The notes under the pieces are model-generated. The model was not told where the DNA came from. It saw only the letters and a list, made by a program, of their open reading frames with translations, and did not search any database. The position numbers and the translations under genes were made by a program. This document shows, in pieces, positions 1-8,758 of a stretch of 64,000 bases of DNA. Origin of the DNA: Burkholderiaceae bacterium (GTDB lineage Bacteria; Pseudomonadota; Gammaproteobacteria; Burkholderiales; Burkholderiaceae_C). The stretch's first letter is position 1. The number at the start of each line of letters is the position of its first letter. Where the stretch lies: the NCBI GenBank assembly GCA_016790175.1, contig JAEUPI010000217.1, forward strand, positions 60,377 to 124,376. Reading direction: 5' to 3'.

Positions 1-3
1 ACG

Positions 4-42
4 GTTGCCGGTGACGTCTCGCCGGTGACAGGCACCGGCAAC
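4..42. repeat. inverted repeat at window edge
   Basis: A perfect 10-bp inverted repeat (GTTGCCGGTG at 4-13, CACCGGCAAC at 33-42) encloses a second direct copy of GCCGGTGAC (7-15 and 21-29). Frame 1 stays open from base 1 to a TGA at 46-48, so this may be the 3' end of an upstream gene rather than intergenic DNA. There is no T-run, so it is not a standard intrinsic terminator. Nothing else is recognisable in 1-86 except the ribosome binding site of the next gene. Confidence 0.35.
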
Positions 43-86
43 GCCTGAGGCACACTCCGGGCTTGGAGTGTCGGAGGAGATCAAGC

Positions 87-1040
87 GTGCCGCTGCCGCC
101 CGTGTTCGATGGTTTGTCGCTGCCGGTGATCGGCGCGCCGCTGTTCATCGTCAGCAACCCCAAGCTCGTGATCGAGCAGTGCAAGGCCGGCATCGTCGGC
201 TCGATGCCGGCGCTCAACGCGCGACCGGCCGAACAACTCGACGATTGGCTGGCCGAGATCACCGAGACGCTGGCTGCGTGGAACCGCGCGCATCCGGCGC
301 AACCCGCGGCGCCGTTCGCGATCAATCAGATCGTGCACAAGACCAACGAACGGCTCGAACACGACATGCAGGTGTGTGCCAAATACAAGGTGCCGATCGT
401 GATCACCTCGCTCGGCGCGCGCACCGACGTCAACGATGCGGTGCATGCCTGGGGCGGCGTGGTGCTGCACGACATCATCAACAACACGTTCGCGCACAAG
501 GCGATTGACAAGGGCGCCGACGGCCTGATCGCCGTGGCCGCCGGCGCGGGCGGCCATGCCGGCATCAAGAGCCCGTTCGCGCTGGTCCAGGAGATCCGCG
601 AGTGGTTCGACGGGCCGCTGGCGCTCTCGGGCTCGATCGCCAATGGTGGTGCGGTGCTTGCCGCGCAGGCCATGGGCGCGGATTTCGCCTACATCGGCTC
701 GGCTTTCATTGCCACCGACGAGGCGCGGGCCTCCGATGCGTACAAGCAATGCATCGTCGCCAGCAGCAGCGACGACATCGTCTATTCCAGCTTGTTCACC
801 GGCGTGCACGGCAACTACCTCAAACCTTCGATTCGTGCCGCGGGCATGGACCCGGACAACCTGCCCGAAAGCGATCCGACGAAGATGGACTTCGGCAATG
901 CGCGCAAGGCATGGAAGGACATCTGGGGTTGCGGCCAGGGCATCTCGGCCGTGAAGGCCGTGGTGCCTACCCGTGAGCTCGTGGCGCGACTGAGGCGGGA
1001 GTACGAGGCGGCGCGCCAGCGCCTGACCATCCCGGCATGA
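87..1040 (+). CDS. nitronate monooxygenase family FMN oxidoreductase
   Basis: Predicted cytosolic TIM-barrel flavoprotein of the nitronate monooxygenase / 2-nitropropane dioxygenase family, whose members oxidise alkyl nitronates using FMN and oxygen. The 317-residue protein starts with LSLPVIGAPLFIVSNPKL, carries GGHAGIKSPFAL near residue 157 (the histidine loop of the family) and LSGSIANGGAVLAAQAMG near 190, typical of the FMN-phosphate side of the barrel. GTG at 87 is preferred to TTG at 63 because GGAGGAGA lies 6 nt upstream of it. The stop overlaps the next ATG by 4 bp, so the two genes are probably co-transcribed. The real substrate cannot be read from sequence; several family members act on other compounds. 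Confidence 0.85.
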   Translation: MPLPPVFDGLSLPVIGAPLFIVSNPKLVIEQCKAGIVGSMPALNARPAEQLDDWLAEITETLAAWNRAHPAQPAAPFAINQIVHKTNERLEHDMQVCAKYKVPIVITSLGARTDVNDAVHAWGGVVLHDIINNTFAHKAIDKGADGLIAVAAGAGGHAGIKSPFALVQEIREWFDGPLALSGSIANGGAVLAAQAMGADFAYIGSAFIATDEARASDAYKQCIVASSSDDIVYSSLFTGVHGNYLKPSIRAAGMDPDNLPESDPTKMDFGNARKAWKDIWGCGQGISAVKAVVPTRELVARLRREYEAARQRLTIPA

Positions 1041-2278
1041 CCATGCAGCGCCTGCTGATCGACGACATCCGGCCGTTCGACAGCCGCAGCGGCCGCGTCG
1101 GTCCGCTGTCGCGCCTGATTGCCGAGGGTGACCGCATCGTCGAGCTGACGCCCGAACCGCGCCAGGTGGCCGATGCACTGCGCATCGACGGGGGCGGGCG
1201 CATCGCCCTTCCGGGGTTGATTGATGCACATGTGCACGTCACTGCCGGGTCGCACGATCTGGCGCGCTGGGCGCTGCAACCCCCGTCGCTGGTCACGGCC
1301 GAAGCGAGCCGCATCCTGCGCGACATGTTGATGCGCGGCTTCACGACGGTGCGCGACGCGGCGGGCGCAGATTTCGGTTTGCAGTCGGCCGTGGCCAAAG
1401 GCCTGTTCGAAGGGCCGCGGCTTTTCATCGCGGGGTTTCCGATCTCGCAGACCGGCGGGCATGCCGACATGCGACCGATGGGCGTGCGACAGCGCGAATT
1501 CTTCTGCACCTGCGCTGGCCTCGGCTTGATCGGTGCCATTGCCGACGGTGTGGGCGAAGTGCGGCGCGCTGTGCGCGAACAGGTGCGCAATGGTGCGAAT
1601 CAGATCAAGATCATGGCCGGCGGCGGCATTGCGAGTCCGTCGGACCCTCTGGAAGGCACGCAGTTCTCGGAGGAGGAGCTGCGCGCCGCCTGCGAGGAGG
1701 CCGAGGCGGCGAACCTGTATGCGATGGCGCACGCCTACTCGCCGCGCGCCGTCACCCGGGCCGTTCGTGCAGGCGTGCGCTCGATCGAGCACGGCAATCT
1801 GATCGATCGGGCCACGGCAAGGACCATGAAGTCCGAGGGGGCGTTCCTGGTGCCTACGCTGGCCACCTATGAAGCGCTGGCGCTCGAAGGTGAGCGCCTC
1901 GGCTGGTCGGAGGCGATGCTGCAGAAGCTCGCCATGGTCGCGGAAAAGGGCATCGAGGCGGTGCGAATCGCTGCCGCGGAAGGCGTGCCGCTGGTATTCG
2001 GAACCGATCTGCTTGGACACATGCACGAACGACAGACTCGCGAGTTTGAGTTGCGCGCGCAAGCCTTGTCGCCGGTGCAGGTGCTGCAGAGCGCCACCTT
2101 CACGGCCGCACAGATGATGCGACAGGACGGCCGCCTGGGCGAACTCGTTGCGGGGGCGTGCGCCGACGTGCTCGTCGTCGATGGGGATCCGACCCAGGAC
2201 CACGCCGTGCTCATGCGGCCGGCCACACACCGGCTGATCGTGCAAGGCGGCCACATCGTCAAGAACACCCTGGCCTGA
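1037..2278 (+). CDS. amidohydrolase family metal-dependent hydrolase
   Basis: A 413-residue amidohydrolase-superfamily enzyme of the imidazolonepropionase / Xaa-Pro dipeptidase-like branch. Visible landmarks are GLIDAHVHV with the metal-binding His65 and His67, IKIMAGGG near residue 190 (probable bridging lysine), AMAHAYS and SIEHGN (two further metal histidines), and VFGTDLLGHMH near 324 (catalytic Asp). Such enzymes hydrolyse cyclic amides, carbamates or prolyl dipeptides; the substrate is not determinable here. It overlaps the upstream flavoprotein gene by ATGA, and a second ATG lies at 1043. It faces a peptide-type binding protein, which makes a peptide or amide substrate conceivable but unproven. 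Confidence 0.85.
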   Translation: MTMQRLLIDDIRPFDSRSGRVGPLSRLIAEGDRIVELTPEPRQVADALRIDGGGRIALPGLIDAHVHVTAGSHDLARWALQPPSLVTAEASRILRDMLMRGFTTVRDAAGADFGLQSAVAKGLFEGPRLFIAGFPISQTGGHADMRPMGVRQREFFCTCAGLGLIGAIADGVGEVRRAVREQVRNGANQIKIMAGGGIASPSDPLEGTQFSEEELRAACEEAEAANLYAMAHAYSPRAVTRAVRAGVRSIEHGNLIDRATARTMKSEGAFLVPTLATYEALALEGERLGWSEAMLQKLAMVAEKGIEAVRIAAAEGVPLVFGTDLLGHMHERQTREFELRAQALSPVQVLQSATFTAAQMMRQDGRLGELVAGACADVLVVDGDPTQDHAVLMRPATHRLIVQGGHIVKNTLA

Positions 2279-2310
2279 CCGCTGTCGCGCCCGTGCCGGG
2301 CGCAGAAACG

Positions 2311-2334
2311 AAAACGGGCTCCGAGGAGCCCGTT
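2311..2334 (-). terminator. intrinsic terminator of the binding-protein gene
   Basis: A perfect 9-bp stem (AACGGGCTC 2313-2321, GAGCCCGTT 2326-2334) with a 4-nt loop is followed on the minus strand by TTTTCGTTTC. It sits about 20 bp past the stop of the minus-strand gene ending at 2356. It may also stop transcription of the convergent amidohydrolase, but the T-rich side favours the minus strand. Confidence 0.8.
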
Positions 2335-2355
2335 GCGTCGCGGGTAGGACGATCG

Positions 2356-3927
2356 CTACTTCAGCGAGGTGAACCGGGCCTCCGGCCGATCGTCGGACCG
2401 GTGCACCGTCGTCACGCCCTGCTTCATGGCCCAGGGGCGCATCTGGTGATGAATCGGGATCAGCAGCACCTCGTCGCGTGTCCGTGCGAGGGCTTCCTTG
2501 ATCATCGCGTTGCGCTTGGCGACATCGGTCTCGGTCTTCATGGCGTCGACCAGCTGATCGACCTTGGCGTCGCTGATCCGCGAGAAATTGAAGTTGCCGT
2601 CGGCTCCGCTGGTGCGTGTGCGCACCAGCGACTGCAGCGTGTACTGCGCGTCGTACGTGGCCACGCCCCAGCCGAGCATGTAGGCCGAAGTGTCGAAGTT
2701 CTGCACCTTCTGGATGAAGGTCGCCATGCTCTCGGCAACCAGCCGCACCTTGATGCCGATGCGGGCCCACATCGCCACTGTCGCCTGACAGATCTCCTCG
2801 TCATTGACATAGCGGTTGTTCGGGCAGTTCAGCTGGAATTCGAAACCATTGGGGTACCCGGCATCGGCCAGCAGCTTCTTGGCGCGTTCGACGTCGACCT
2901 TCGGCGGCGTGTCGATCTCGGTGCTGTGTCCGTTGACGCCCGGCGCAACCATGATGGCCGCGGGAATCGACAGCCCACGCATCGTGTTGCGCTTGATCGT
3001 CTCGCGATCGATCGTGATCGAAAGCGCCTCGCGCACGCGCTTGTCCTTGAACGGGTTCTTGCCCTTCACGTCGCTGTACTTCAGCTCCGGGCTGCCGATG
3101 TCGAGCGCGTAATAGATCGTGCGAACCTCCGGGCCGTCGAGCACCTTGAGCTTGGAGTCGCCGCGCAGCTTGGCCACGTCCTGCGTCGGCAGGTCGGTCA
3201 GCATGTCGACGTCGCCGGCGATCAGCGCCGCCACGCGCGTCGGGTCGGACTTCACGGGCGTATAGACCACCTCGGTCACATTGCCGCTGTGCTTGTCCCA
3301 CCAGTCCTTGTTGATCGACATCGTGATGCGCTGGTCGGGTGTCCAGCCGGTGATCTTGTAGGGGCCGGTGCCCATCACGTTGCGCGACGCGTAGTTCTCC
3401 TCCTTGGCCTTGTAGTCCTGCGTGTTGGTGGTCTTGTTCTTTTCCGCCCATGCCTTGCTCATGATGCGGAAGTCGACGATGTTGCGCAGGAGGATGGGGT
3501 TCGGCGCCGTGAGCACCACGTCGATCGTGTGGTCGTCGACCTTCTTGATCTCGCCGATTCCGGTGACGTAGATCGCCATCGTGCCCTGCGGCTGCTTGAT
3601 GCGGCCGAAACTGAAGATCACATCGTCGGCGGTGAAGGGCGTGCCGTCGTGGAATTTCACGCCCTTGCGCAGCTCGAAGCGCACCTGCGTCGGGCTGGTG
3701 TAGGTCCACTTCGTGGCCAGCGCCGGCTCGATCTCGTAGTTGGCGTTGTAGCGGGTCAAGCCCTCATAGGAATGCATCAGGATCGCATTGGTCGTCGCAT
3801 GGTTCTGCGAGTGCGGATCCAGCGTCAGGATGTCGTTCTGCGCTGCCCAGCGCAGCGTGGTGGCTTGCACCGGCAAGGCGGCCGCCAGGCCGATGGCCGC
3901 GGCCGCGAGAAGGGCCTTCAGTTTCAT
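2356..3927 (-). CDS. peptide-type ABC transporter substrate-binding protein
   Basis: Periplasmic solute-binding protein of the SBP_bac_5 family (dipeptide, oligopeptide or nickel ABC importers), 523 residues. MKLKALLAAAAIGLAAALPVQA is a clear Sec signal peptide, followed by TLRWAAQNDILTLDPHSQN and YEGLTRYNANYEIEPALATK, the usual start of the family, and RKGVKFHDGTPFTADDV near residue 95. The ATG at 3927 is chosen because the signal peptide begins there and a GGAG motif lies upstream; the reading frame is open further 5'. No permease or ATPase gene lies beside it: a terminator follows directly, and upstream is only a small unrelated gene. It is therefore a solitary binding protein whose partners must be elsewhere. 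The ligand is unknown. Confidence 0.9.
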   Translation of the reverse strand: MKLKALLAAAAIGLAAALPVQATTLRWAAQNDILTLDPHSQNHATTNAILMHSYEGLTRYNANYEIEPALATKWTYTSPTQVRFELRKGVKFHDGTPFTADDVIFSFGRIKQPQGTMAIYVTGIGEIKKVDDHTIDVVLTAPNPILLRNIVDFRIMSKAWAEKNKTTNTQDYKAKEENYASRNVMGTGPYKITGWTPDQRITMSINKDWWDKHSGNVTEVVYTPVKSDPTRVAALIAGDVDMLTDLPTQDVAKLRGDSKLKVLDGPEVRTIYYALDIGSPELKYSDVKGKNPFKDKRVREALSITIDRETIKRNTMRGLSIPAAIMVAPGVNGHSTEIDTPPKVDVERAKKLLADAGYPNGFEFQLNCPNNRYVNDEEICQATVAMWARIGIKVRLVAESMATFIQKVQNFDTSAYMLGWGVATYDAQYTLQSLVRTRTSGADGNFNFSRISDAKVDQLVDAMKTETDVAKRNAMIKEALARTRDEVLLIPIHHQMRPWAMKQGVTTVHRSDDRPEARFTSLK

Positions 3928-3999
3928 GGGGTTGGCTCCATTGGGAGGAAAGGCCGCCATCCTAGGTGCGCGCTGCGCCACTGGCGACCGGGCTTCCCC

Positions 4000-4338
4000 T
4001 CACTCTGGCTCGGTCGCAGGCGGTGGACCGGCCTCGGCCGTGCTGTCGCAGCCCTGGTCCGCACCGATCCATCGTCTCAGCAGGGTCTCTCGCCAGCGTC
4101 GAAGCAGCCGCCCGCGCGTGCGTGGGTCCTCCGGCATACCCAGCAAGGCGCAGCGGTAGCGTCTGCCGGCGTCATTCCAGGTCAGGGCCCGGCAGCGTCC
4201 GCGTCGGCGACCGCTCACGATCATGCCCAATGGGCACGGCTCGCTGGCGCAGCAAATGCCGCAACCATTGCAGGCCGTGCCGACGGGCGGCTTGCTGGGC
4301 GCGTCTGCGCGCAGCCAGATGGTCCGAATCTCAGGCAT
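4000..4338 (-). CDS. small cysteine-cluster protein (YkgJ-like)
   Basis: A 112-residue protein with a dense cysteine motif, TACNGCGICCASEPCPLG (Cys23, 26, 29, 30, 35), plus Cys49 and Cys63. The spacing resembles YkgJ-type zinc/iron-binding CxxCxxCC proteins, so metal or Fe-S binding is likely, but the function is unknown. The rest is Arg/Trp-rich and no membrane segment is visible. It is transcribed away from sucA and towards the binding-protein gene, 72 bp upstream of that start. Its promoter must share the 266-bp gap with the sucA promoter and leader. Confidence 0.6.
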   Translation of the reverse strand: MPEIRTIWLRADAPSKPPVGTACNGCGICCASEPCPLGMIVSGRRRGRCRALTWNDAGRRYRCALLGMPEDPRTRGRLLRRWRETLLRRWIGADQGCDSTAEAGPPPATEPE

Positions 4339-4418
4339 GGTGTCTCACGCACTGTGCCGGCTGCCCTGGGGCGTGCCTTCGCACAACAGGGGGCCAATCG
4401 CATTCCAATTCCTGTCAG

Positions 4419-4445
4419 TTGCCATGCAGCTTCGGGTGCTACAGT
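4419..4445 (+). promoter_or_regulatory. candidate sucA promoter
   Basis: TTGCCA (4419-4424) and TACAGT (4440-4445), with a TG two bases before the -10 (TGCTACAGT), form an extended -10 promoter candidate with a short 15-bp spacer. It would start transcription near 4452, just before the structured leader of sucA. This is inferred from motif match only. Confidence 0.4.
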
Positions 4446-4604
4446 GCCCGGCCATGACGAGCTAGGTACTTTCCGTGTCCCCTGGCTGCGGCGCGACGCC
4501 GCGGCAAGGACGACTCGCTAGTCCGCCTACCGGTGCAGCCGGGCCGCGGAAGGTTGTATGAACCCATCGACAACCCTGGAAACCGGGGTGAAAGGTGAGC
4601 GACG
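4446..4604 (+). ncRNA. structured 5' leader of sucA (sucA RNA motif candidate)
   Basis: The sucA leader can fold strongly. GCTGCGGCG (4485-4493) pairs with CGCCGCGGC (4497-4505) around loop CGA, flanked by GTCC (4477-4480) with GGAC (4508-4511). Closer to the gene, GGTTGT (4552-4557) can pair with ACAACC (4570-4575), while CCCTGG (4574-4579) can pair with CCGGGG (4583-4588). These two stems share bases 4574-4575 and so exclude each other. AAAGGTGAG (4591-4599) is the ribosome binding site directly after them. A conserved Burkholderiales RNA called the sucA motif is known upstream of sucA; this leader is in the right place, but I could not check its consensus. Confidence 0.55.
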
Positions 4605-7463
4605 ATGATGCAGCAGTACAGGTCGAATTCGTACCTGTTCGGGGGCAACGCCCCTTACGTCGAAGAACTCTACGAGGCCTACCTCGAGAATCCCGGCAGC
4701 GTCCCCGACAACTGGCGCACCTACTTCGACAATCTGCAGAACGTTCCGGCCGTCGACGGCTCGGAAAGCCGCGACGTGGCGCATGCGCCGGTGGTCGAGT
4801 CGTTCGCCCAGCGTGCCAAGGCCAATGCCTTCGCCCTCAAGGCGAGTCCGACCGAGCTGGCCGTCGCGCGCAAACAGGTGCACGTGCAATCGTTGATCGC
4901 GGCGCACCGTTCGCTCGGGGCCCGCTGGGCCGATCTGGATCCGCTCAAGCGCACCGAGCGACCGAAGATCCCCGAGCTCGAGCCGGCGTTCTACGACCTG
5001 AATGAAAGTGACATGGACATCACTTTCAGCGCCACGAACACCTATTTCACCAAGGCCGAGCTGCAAACGCTTCGCGAGATCCTGCAAGCGCTGCGCGAGA
5101 CCTACTGCGGCACCATCGGGGCAGAGTTCATGCACTGCACCGAGCCGACCGAGAAGCGCTGGTGGCAGGAGCGGCTGGAGTCGATCCGCAGCAAGCCGAG
5201 CTTCACGCCGGACGAAAAGACCCACATCCTCGACCGACTGACGGCGGCCGAGGGTCTGGAGCGATTTCTGCACACCAAGTATGTCGGTCAGAAGCGCTTC
5301 TCGCTCGAGGGCGGCGAGAGCTTCATCGCCAGCATGGACGAGCTGGTGCAGCGCGCCGGCGCCCAGGGCGTGCAGGAAATCGTGATCGGCATGGCCCACC
5401 GTGGGCGCTTGAACGTGCTGGTGAACACACTGGGCAAGATGCCGCGCGATCTGTTCGCCGAGTTCGATCACACGGCGCCCGAGCATCTGCCGGCCGGCGA
5501 CGTGAAGTACCACCAGGGCTTTTCGAGCGACATCTCCACGCCCGGCGGCCCGGTCCACCTGAGCCTGGCCTTCAACCCCAGCCACCTCGAGATCGTGAAT
5601 CCGGTGGTCGAGGGCTCGGTCAAGGCGCGCATGGAACGCCGCGGCGACAAGGACGGCGACCAGCTGCTGCCGGTGCTGGTGCACGGCGACGCCGCCTTTG
5701 CCGGTCAGGGCGTGGTCATGGAGACGCTCGCGCTGGCGCAGACGCGCGGCTACTACACCGGTGGCACGGTGCACCTCGTCATCAACAACCAGATCGGATT
5801 CACGACGAGCGATCCGCGCGACAGCCGCTCCACGCTGTACTGCTCCGACGTGGTGAAGATGATCGAAGCTCCGGTGCTGCACGTGAACGGCGACGATCCC
5901 GAGGCGGTGGTGCTCGCCACGCAGCTCGCGCTCGACTACCGCATGAAGTTCAAGAAAGACGTGGTCGTCGACATCATCTGCTTCCGCAAGCTGGGTCACA
6001 ACGAGCAGGACACGCCGAGCCTGACGCAGCCCTTGATGTACAAGCGCATCAGCCAGCATCCGGGAACGCGCAAGCTCTACGGTGAGAAGCTGGTCACGCA
6101 GGGCGTGCTGGCCGAGAGCGGGCCCGACGAGATGGTGAAGAGCCTGCGCGCGGCGTTCGATGCCGGCAAGCACACGGCCGATCCGGTGCTCACCAACTTC
6201 AAGAGCAAGTACGCAGTCGACTGGGCGCCGTTTCTCGGCCGGAAGTGGACCGACAGTGCCGACACCGCGCTGCCGCTGGCCGAGATCAAGCGGCTGGGCG
6301 AACGGCTGACCACGATTCCTGCGAACTTCAAGGTCCATCCGCTGGTCGAGAAGGTGATTGCCGATCGGGCGGCCATGGGCCGCGGCGAAATCAACGTCGA
6401 CTGGGGCATGGGCGAACACCTCGCATTCGCCTCGCTGGTGGCCAGCGGCTACGGCGTGCGCCTGTCGGGCGAGGATTGCGGCCGCGGCACGTTCACGCAC
6501 CGCCACGCGGTGCTGCACGACCAGAACCGCGAGAAGTGGGATGAGGGCACCTACACGCCGCTGCAGCACGTGGCCGACAACCAGGCGCCGTTCGTGGTGA
6601 TCGACTCGATCTTGTCGGAAGAAGCGGTGCTCGGTTTCGAGTACGGCTTCGCCAGCGCCGAGCCGAACACCCTGGTGATCTGGGAGGCGCAGTTCGGCGA
6701 CTTCGTCAACGGCGCTCAAGTGGTGATCGACCAGTTCATCGCTGCCGGCGAGGTCAAGTGGGGTCGCGTCAACGGCCTGACCCTGATGCTGCCGCACGGC
6801 TACGAGGGTCAGGGGCCCGAGCACAGCTCGGCGCGCCTGGAGCGCTTCATGCAGCTGGCGGCCGACAACAACATGCAGATCTGCCAGCCCACCAGTGCGA
6901 GCCAGATCTTCCACCTGCTGCGCCGTCAGATGGTGCGTCAGTTCCGCAAGCCGCTGGTGATCCTGACGCCGAAGTCGCTGTTGCGCGCCAAGGACGCCAC
7001 CTCGCCGCTCACCGAATTCACCCGCGGCGAGTTCCGCACCGTGATCGGCCCGTCGCGCAGCGAGGTCGAACCCGACAAGGTCAAGCGCGTGATCGCCTGC
7101 TCGGGCAAGGTGGCGTACGACCTGATCAAGCGTCGCGACGAGCGCAAGGCCTGGGACGTGGCGATCCTGCGGGTGGAGCAGCTCTATCCGTTCCCGCACA
7201 AGGCATTCGGCGCGGAGATGAAGCGCTTTCCGAATGCGGCCGAGGTGGTGTGGTGCCAGGACGAGCCGCAGAACCAGGGCGCCTGGTTCTTCGTGCAGCA
7301 CTACCTCCACGAGAACATGGACGGCGGACAGAAGCTCGGTTACGCCGGGCGGCCGGCGTCGGCCTCGCCGGCGGTGGGCTACGCGCATCTGCACCAGGAG
7401 CAGCAGAAGGCGCTGCTCGATCAGGCCTTCGGCAAGCTCAAGGGCTTCGTGCTCAGCAAGTGA
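4605..7463 (+). CDS. sucA: 2-oxoglutarate dehydrogenase E1 component
   Basis: Thiamine-diphosphate-dependent E1 subunit of the 2-oxoglutarate dehydrogenase complex; it decarboxylates 2-oxoglutarate and passes the succinyl group to the lipoyl arm of E2 (TCA cycle, cytosol). At 952 residues it has normal E1o length. The N-terminus [19 protein letters not shown] is the E2-binding leader typical of E1o. [31 protein letters not shown] and the ThDP-binding region [14 protein letters not shown] follow, and the C-terminal half has [15 protein letters not shown]. Start ATG at 4605 has AAAGGTGAG 5-6 nt upstream; the next codon is also ATG. It heads an operon with odhB and lpdA, and probably zapE. Confidence 0.98.
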   Translation: MMQQYRSNSYLFGGNAPYVEELYEAYLENPGSVPDNWRTYFDNLQNVPAVDGSESRDVAHAPVVESFAQRAKANAFALKASPTELAVARKQVHVQSLIAAHRSLGARWADLDPLKRTERPKIPELEPAFYDLNESDMDITFSATNTYFTKAELQTLREILQALRETYCGTIGAEFMHCTEPTEKRWWQERLESIRSKPSFTPDEKTHILDRLTAAEGLERFLHTKYVGQKRFSLEGGESFIASMDELVQRAGAQGVQEIVIGMAHRGRLNVLVNTLGKMPRDLFAEFDHTAPEHLPAGDVKYHQGFSSDISTPGGPVHLSLAFNPSHLEIVNPVVEGSVKARMERRGDKDGDQLLPVLVHGDAAFAGQGVVMETLALAQTRGYYTGGTVHLVINNQIGFTTSDPRDSRSTLYCSDVVKMIEAPVLHVNGDDPEAVVLATQLALDYRMKFKKDVVVDIICFRKLGHNEQDTPSLTQPLMYKRISQHPGTRKLYGEKLVTQGVLAESGPDEMVKSLRAAFDAGKHTADPVLTNFKSKYAVDWAPFLGRKWTDSADTALPLAEIKRLGERLTTIPANFKVHPLVEKVIADRAAMGRGEINVDWGMGEHLAFASLVASGYGVRLSGEDCGRGTFTHRHAVLHDQNREKWDEGTYTPLQHVADNQAPFVVIDSILSEEAVLGFEYGFASAEPNTLVIWEAQFGDFVNGAQVVIDQFIAAGEVKWGRVNGLTLMLPHGYEGQGPEHSSARLERFMQLAADNNMQICQPTSASQIFHLLRRQMVRQFRKPLVILTPKSLLRAKDATSPLTEFTRGEFRTVIGPSRSEVEPDKVKRVIACSGKVAYDLIKRRDERKAWDVAILRVEQLYPFPHKAFGAEMKRFPNAAEVVWCQDEPQNQGAWFFVQHYLHENMDGGQKLGYAGRPASASPAVGYAHLHQEQQKALLDQAFGKLKGFVLSK

Positions 7464-7497
7464 GCGGTACGTCGGCGCAACGGATCAGAGAACACAC

Positions 7498-8748
7498 ATG
7501 GCAATCGTTGATGTGAAGGTTCCGCAGTTGTCGGAATCGGTGGCCGAAGCCACGCTGCTGCAATGGAAGAAGAAGCCCGGCGAGGCCGTGGCGATGGACG
7601 ACATCCTGATCGAGATCGAGACCGACAAGGTGGTGCTCGAGGTGCCCGCACCCACGGCAGGCGTGCTCGTCGAACATGTCGTCGCCGATGGGGGCACCGT
7701 GGTCAGCGATCAACTGATCGCGCGGATCGACACTGCCGGCAAGGCGGCAGCGACGGCGCCGACGGCCGCGCCTTCGCCTGTGCCTGCGGCGGCGACGCCT
7801 GCGCCATCGAGTTCGAAGTCTGGTGTGGCCATGCCGGCAGCCGCGAAGCTGATGGCCGATGCGGGCCTGGCGCCGGGGTCGGTGACGGGTACGGGCAAGG
7901 ACGGACGGGTCACCAAGGGCGACGTGCTCGCCTCGGCAGCAAGCGGCGCCAAGCCGGCCGCTGTCAAGTCGGCCACCGTGCCGACGCTCCCCGCGCCGGT
8001 ACAGCCGCTGCCGAGTGTGAACGCACCGGTCGCGATGAACCTCGGCGAGCGGCCCGAACAACGTGTGCCCATGAGCCGTCTGCGCGCGCGGGTGGCCGAG
8101 CGCCTGCTGCAGAGCCAGGCGACGAACGCGATCCTCACCACCTTCAACGAGGTGAACATGGCCCCGCTGATGGAGATGCGCAAGCGCTTTCAGGAGAAGT
8201 TCGAGAAGGAGCACGGCGTGAAGCTGGGCTTCATGAGCTTCTTCGTGAAGGCCGCGGTGGCCGCGCTGAAGAAGTACCCGGTGCTCAACGCCAGCGTCGA
8301 CGGGACCGACATCGTCTACCACGGCTACTTCGACATCGGCATCGCGGTCGGCTCCCCGCGCGGCCTGGTGGTGCCGATCCTGCGCAACGCTGATCAGATG
8401 AGTTTCGCCGAGATCGAGAAGAAGATCGCCGAGTACGGTGTCAAGGCACGCGACGGCAAGCTCGGCATCGAAGAGCTCACCGGCGGAACGTTCTCGATCA
8501 GCAACGGCGGCGTGTTCGGTTCGATGCTCTCCACGCCGATCATCAACCCGCCGCAAAGCGCGATCCTCGGCGTGCATGCCACCAAGGATCGCGCGATGGT
8601 AGAGAACGGCCAGGTGGTGGTGCGCCCGATCAACTACCTGGCGATGAGCTACGACCACCGCATCATCGATGGCCGCGAGGCCGTGCTCGGTCTGGTGACG
8701 ATGAAGGAAGCGCTGGAGGATCCGGCCCGCCTTCTGTTCGACATCTGA
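7498..8748 (+). CDS. odhB: 2-oxoglutarate dehydrogenase E2 (dihydrolipoyl succinyltransferase)
   Basis: Core acyltransferase of the 2-oxoglutarate dehydrogenase complex, moving succinyl from the lipoyl group to CoA. The 416-residue protein has one lipoyl domain ([13 protein letters not shown], lipoyl-lysine near residue 43), an Ala/Pro-rich linker, a peripheral subunit-binding domain ([20 protein letters not shown]) and the catalytic domain ending in [17 protein letters not shown], with the active-site His and Asp. A single lipoyl domain and the sucA neighbour fit succinyltransferase rather than pyruvate dehydrogenase E2. The ATG at 7498 is 34 bp past the sucA stop; upstream in-frame codons lie inside sucA and are unlikely starts. 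Confidence 0.97.
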   Translation: MAIVDVKVPQLSESVAEATLLQWKKKPGEAVAMDDILIEIETDKVVLEVPAPTAGVLVEHVVADGGTVVSDQLIARIDTAGKAAATAPTAAPSPVPAAATPAPSSSKSGVAMPAAAKLMADAGLAPGSVTGTGKDGRVTKGDVLASAASGAKPAAVKSATVPTLPAPVQPLPSVNAPVAMNLGERPEQRVPMSRLRARVAERLLQSQATNAILTTFNEVNMAPLMEMRKRFQEKFEKEHGVKLGFMSFFVKAAVAALKKYPVLNASVDGTDIVYHGYFDIGIAVGSPRGLVVPILRNADQMSFAEIEKKIAEYGVKARDGKLGIEELTGGTFSISNGGVFGSMLSTPIINPPQSAILGVHATKDRAMVENGQVVVRPINYLAMSYDHRIIDGREAVLGLVTMKEALEDPARLLFDI

Positions 8749-8758
8749 GGACCGCACG

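Noticed and set aside
63-86. TTG at 63 as the start of the nitronate monooxygenase gene
   Set aside because: GGAGGAGA lies between it and GTG 87 with ideal spacing to the latter, and the added residues do not look like the family.
2158-4521. 787-codon plus-strand frame opposite the binding protein
   Set aside because: It is antisense to a gene with a clear signal peptide and family motifs, and shows no motif of its own.
4527-7394. Very long minus-strand open frame (955 codons) opposite sucA
   Set aside because: The plus-strand frame encodes an unmistakable E1 enzyme. The antisense translation is His/Arg/Gln-rich low-complexity sequence typical of GC-rich shadows, with no domain pattern.
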